A DNA stretch of 64,000 nt. Source: Sphingomonadaceae bacterium 3R27C6. GTDB taxonomy: Bacteria > Pseudomonadota > Alphaproteobacteria > Sphingomonadales > Sphingomonadaceae. Position numbers and translations under genes: made by a program. The stretch covers positions 80,485-144,484 of the forward strand of contig SCNS01000012.1 of the NCBI GenBank assembly GCA_005503215.1. The letters are read 5' to 3'. The notes under the pieces are model-generated. The model ran no database searches, was not told where the DNA came from, and saw only the letters and a list, made by a program, of their open reading frames with translations. Below are positions 61,475-64,000 of this stretch, piece by piece (position 1 is the first letter of the stretch; every line of letters starts with the position of its first letter).

Positions 61475-63672
61475 GCGAGCAGCTCCTTCGCGGCGGCATA
61501 GATGGAATCGCGGCTCGGCAGCGTGAGCGTCGCCGCGCCGCCGAGCGGGATGAAGCTGTCGTCGGCGGCGATGCGCGCGAGCTTCTTGCCCGGGGTGCGC
61601 TCGACGAAGGTCGCCATCAGCGCCTCGCTCTGCGATCCGGTGATGCGGCATTCATCGACGATCAGGATGCGTTTCGCGTCGCCGACGGCTGCCACCAGTT
61701 TCTCCTCATCGACCGGGCCGAGCCAGCGGAGGTCGATCACGCGCGCCTTGACGCCATCGGCTGCGAGCAGCTTTTCGGCCTGACGCGACAGATAATATCC
61801 GTTGCCATAGGTGACGATCGCGAGGTCGGTGCCCTGCCCATGTACCCCGACGTCGCCGAAGCGGATCGGCGCCTCCACGCCCGGCGCTTCATAGGCGCTC
61901 GTCCACAGGCCATCGCCCTCATCGTGCAAGTCGCGCGTCATATAGAGCGCGATCGGTTCGACGAAGACGACGACGCGCTGTTCCTCGCGCGCGAGCCGCA
62001 CGCATTCGCGCAGCATCGCGACCGCATCGCGCCCGTTCGACGGCACCGCGAGGATCACCCCCGGAATGTCGCGGAAGACCGCGAGGCTGTTGTCGTTGTG
62101 GAAATGGCCGCCGAAACCCTTCTGATAACCGAGCCCCGCGATGCGCAGCACCATCGGGTTGGTGTACTGCCCGTCGGAGAAGAAGCTGAGCGTCGCCGCC
62201 TCGCCGCGGATCTGGTCCTCGGCATTGTGGACATAGGCGAGGAACTGGATCTCGGGCATCGGCAGGAAACCATTGTGCGCCATGCCGATCGCGAGCCCGA
62301 GGATCGCCTGTTCGTCGAGCAAGGTGTTGACGACGCGCGCCGAGCCGAAGCGCTGGTGCAGCTTCGCGGTGACATTATAGACGCCGCCCTTCGGCCCGAC
62401 ATCCTCGCCCGCGACGACGATCTCCTTGTGCGCGAGCATCAGGTCGGCGAGCGCCCAGCTCAAAAGCCGCGCCATATGCTGCGGCTTGTCCATCGCGCCC
62501 GCGTCGCTGCCGAACATCGCCTTGCGGTCTTCGTCGGTCGGCGTGTTGACACGAGCGACCTCGCGCTTCGGCGGGATCAGGCTTTCCATCACATGTTTCG
62601 GGGTGGTGATCTTCGGGCGCAGGATCGCCGCCTCGGCCTGCCGCGCGAGCGTGCCGCCGATATCCTCATAGGCGTCGGCGATCTCGGCGGGCGACATCCA
62701 GCCATGTTCGGCCATCAGCGCCGCGCCCGCGAGCAGCGGATCGCGCGCCTCGTCGGCCTCGATCAAGGCTTTGGGCAGATAAGCCCCCTGCACGTCCGAG
62801 CCGGCGTGGCCATAGAGGCGCACCGTCGCCATGTGGAGAAACACCGGTTTGCGGTAGCGGCGCGCATAGTCGGCGGCCTCGGCCGCGCCGGCATAGGCCG
62901 AGACGAGGTCGGTGCCGTCGCACTTGATATAATGCAGCCCCGCGCGGTGGCGGAACTGCGCCTCGATCCAGCCCGTCGGGGTGCGCGTCGAAATGCCGAT
63001 GCCATTGTCTTCGCAGAGGAAGATGAGCGGCATCGGCGAGCCCTGAAACGCCGCCCAGCCTGCGGTGTTGAACGCGCCCTGCGCGGTCGAATGGTTCGCC
63101 GACGCGTCGCCGAAGCTCGTCAGCACGACGGCATCGTCGGGAAGCGGCAACCCGGTCATGCCGAGACGGCGCGCGATCCCGATCGAGAAGGCCGCGCCGA
63201 CGGCTTTGGGCAGATGCGAGGCGATCGTCGAGGTTTGCGGCGGGATATTGAGCGGCTTCGATCCGATCACCTTGTGGCGTCCGCCCGAGATCGGGTCTTC
63301 GGATGACGCAGCGAAGCTCAGCAGCATGTCCCATGTCGGCGTCCCGCCGGGAAGCTGGCGCGACCGGTGGAGCTGGAACGCATTCGAGCGATAATGAAGG
63401 AACGCCATGTCGGTGACGCGCAGCGCCGCGGCGACCGCGGCATTGCCCTCGTGCCCCGACGACCCGATCGTATAAAAGCCCTCGCCGCGCGCCTGCAGAT
63501 GGCGCGACAGCCGGTCCATCTGGCGGCTGGTCAGCTGCGACAGGAAAATGTCGGTCGCTTGCGTGCGCGACAGGCCGGCCACCGCGGGATCGGGCGCGTC
63601 GGCGCGATCGGGCAGATGCCCCCCCGCCAATGCCGCGAGGAACTTCTCATGTACCGCTTGCGCCGCGTCCAC
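61471..63672 (-). CDS. Fused alpha/beta E1 of a 2-oxoacid dehydrogenase-like enzyme
   Basis: 733 residues, GTG start at 63672 with AGGAGA upstream. The first ~370 residues correspond to the E1-alpha subunit: GFYTIGSSGHEGNAAVAAAL, then the thiamine-diphosphate motif GDASANHSTAQGAFNTAGWAAF with DNGIGISTRT. Residues ~395-733 correspond to E1-beta (VVAGEDVGPKGGVYNVTAKL, LAIGMAHNGFLPMPEIQF, QKGFGGHFHNDNS, ILIVDECRITGSQSE). The enzyme should decarboxylate a 2-oxoacid, perhaps branched-chain. No E2 or E3 gene is nearby; instead a malonyltransferase overlaps it. Confidence 0.92.
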   Translation of the reverse strand: MDAAQAVHEKFLAALAGGHLPDRADAPDPAVAGLSRTQATDIFLSQLTSRQMDRLSRHLQARGEGFYTIGSSGHEGNAAVAAALRVTDMAFLHYRSNAFQLHRSRQLPGGTPTWDMLLSFAASSEDPISGGRHKVIGSKPLNIPPQTSTIASHLPKAVGAAFSIGIARRLGMTGLPLPDDAVVLTSFGDASANHSTAQGAFNTAGWAAFQGSPMPLIFLCEDNGIGISTRTPTGWIEAQFRHRAGLHYIKCDGTDLVSAYAGAAEAADYARRYRKPVFLHMATVRLYGHAGSDVQGAYLPKALIEADEARDPLLAGAALMAEHGWMSPAEIADAYEDIGGTLARQAEAAILRPKITTPKHVMESLIPPKREVARVNTPTDEDRKAMFGSDAGAMDKPQHMARLLSWALADLMLAHKEIVVAGEDVGPKGGVYNVTAKLHQRFGSARVVNTLLDEQAILGLAIGMAHNGFLPMPEIQFLAYVHNAEDQIRGEAATLSFFSDGQYTNPMVLRIAGLGYQKGFGGHFHNDNSLAVFRDIPGVILAVPSNGRDAVAMLRECVRLAREEQRVVVFVEPIALYMTRDLHDEGDGLWTSAYEAPGVEAPIRFGDVGVHGQGTDLAIVTYGNGYYLSRQAEKLLAADGVKARVIDLRWLGPVDEEKLVAAVGDAKRILIVDECRITGSQSEALMATFVERTPGKKLARIAADDSFIPLGGAATLTLPSRDSIYAAAKELLA

Positions 63673-63838
63673 CTGTCTCTCCTGTCGCGCGGCCCTTGGT
63701 TACAAGCGTAACGAAGCGGCCGGTTTTGCCGCGCGCTAGAACGGGGCCGTTCGGCGCGCAAGCATGTCTTGCCTTCGCGATGAGGCTCGCGCTACCACTT
63801 ACCGTGATGATCGACCGGGGCGGGACAATAATTTCAAC

Positions 63839-64000
63839 ATGATGTCGATGTGGATCGCCCAGGCGTCGGCCGCGTCCGAAACACCCGGCGCCGATACAGG
63901 CGGGGGATGGCTGATCGATCCCGAACTCGTCGAGCCGGGCTATAGCCAGACGATCGCCGGCGGCGGCGGGGGCGGAAAGGCGGTCTGGATCTCGCCGCCG
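63839..64000 (+). CDS. Start of an unidentified gene, cut by the window end
   Basis: 54 codons are open from ATG at 63839 (also ATGs at 63842 and 63848). The peptide begins MMSMWIAQASAASE and later has GGGWLIDPELVEPGY and a glycine run with WISPP at the end. No signal peptide and no recognised motif. GGGAC upstream is a poor ribosome-binding site. The 166 bp before it separate it from the divergent E1 gene. Confidence 0.45.
   Translation, partial: MMSMWIAQASAASETPGADTGGGWLIDPELVEPGYSQTIAGGGGGGKAVWISPP

Noticed and set aside
1..64000. CRISPR arrays, intact insertion sequences, rRNA genes
   Set aside because: No regular repeat-spacer arrays, transposase genes or rRNA sequence were seen; the Thr-Pro and proline-rich tracts are coding low-complexity repeats.

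Overview
The window is high-GC DNA with strong GC3 bias. It reads as a chromosome segment of an alphaproteobacterium in the Sphingomonadales, most like Sphingopyxis and its relatives. The reasons are the many large TonB-dependent receptors, the tonB-exbB-exbD-exbD operon, the fused E1 dehydrogenase, a CC_3452-type small protein, and the presence of hom, glpX and recJ in that order. I identified genes by reading the translations; no database search was run.

Layout. 1-6.4 kb: the end of an exonuclease III gene, ribA, a LytS/LytTR two-component pair, an HxlR regulator, a small secreted protein and the RelA/SpoT stringent-response enzyme. 6.5-16.1 kb: a compact leftward operon encoding a five-heme cytochrome c, a lipoprotein with two HbpS/GlcG-like domains, an outer-membrane beta-barrel and a 1430-residue ten-heme cytochrome fused to an LVIVD beta-propeller. 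It is followed upstream by gdhA and, divergently, by a CcmI-like TPR protein. 18.8-22.6 kb: proline catabolism (putA with a divergent Lrp-type putR) and tRNA-Gly. 22.7-32.2 kb: mixed housekeeping and transport genes (transglutaminase-like protein, two MFS carriers, CinA-type protein, GST, GNAT, Bax inhibitor-1 family, ThpR, LMW phosphatase, SodC lipoprotein) and an atypical low-GC periplasmic protein with a TonB C-terminal domain.

32.3-35.0 kb: the TonB energising system (tonB, exbB, two exbD). 35.3-48.6 kb: hom, glpX and recJ, interrupted by membrane and exported proteins, a GAF histidine kinase, a flavodoxin-like protein with a fresh tandem duplication, an alkylsulfatase and a pair of bacterial PH-domain proteins, then a VOC protein and two tRNA-Glu genes. 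48.6-59.5 kb: an uptake island with a FecI sigma factor, FecR anti-sigma, an STN-containing receptor, a small secreted PraB-like protein, a second receptor and a divergent S9 serine peptidase. 59.5-64 kb: a LuxR regulator with a degenerate receiver, a malonyltransferase-like enzyme overlapping a fused alpha/beta E1 dehydrogenase, and the start of an unknown gene.

The strongest candidate for an undescribed system is the 6.5-16.1 kb operon. It has the parts expected of a porin-cytochrome conduit that moves electrons across the outer membrane (multiheme cytochromes plus a barrel), but no recognisable MtrB/MtrC proteins, and it adds two unusual modules: an LVIVD propeller and a double GlcG/HbpS lipoprotein. 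The second candidate is the FecI/FecR/receptor/S9 peptidase island, which looks like a signal-controlled peptide uptake and processing system.
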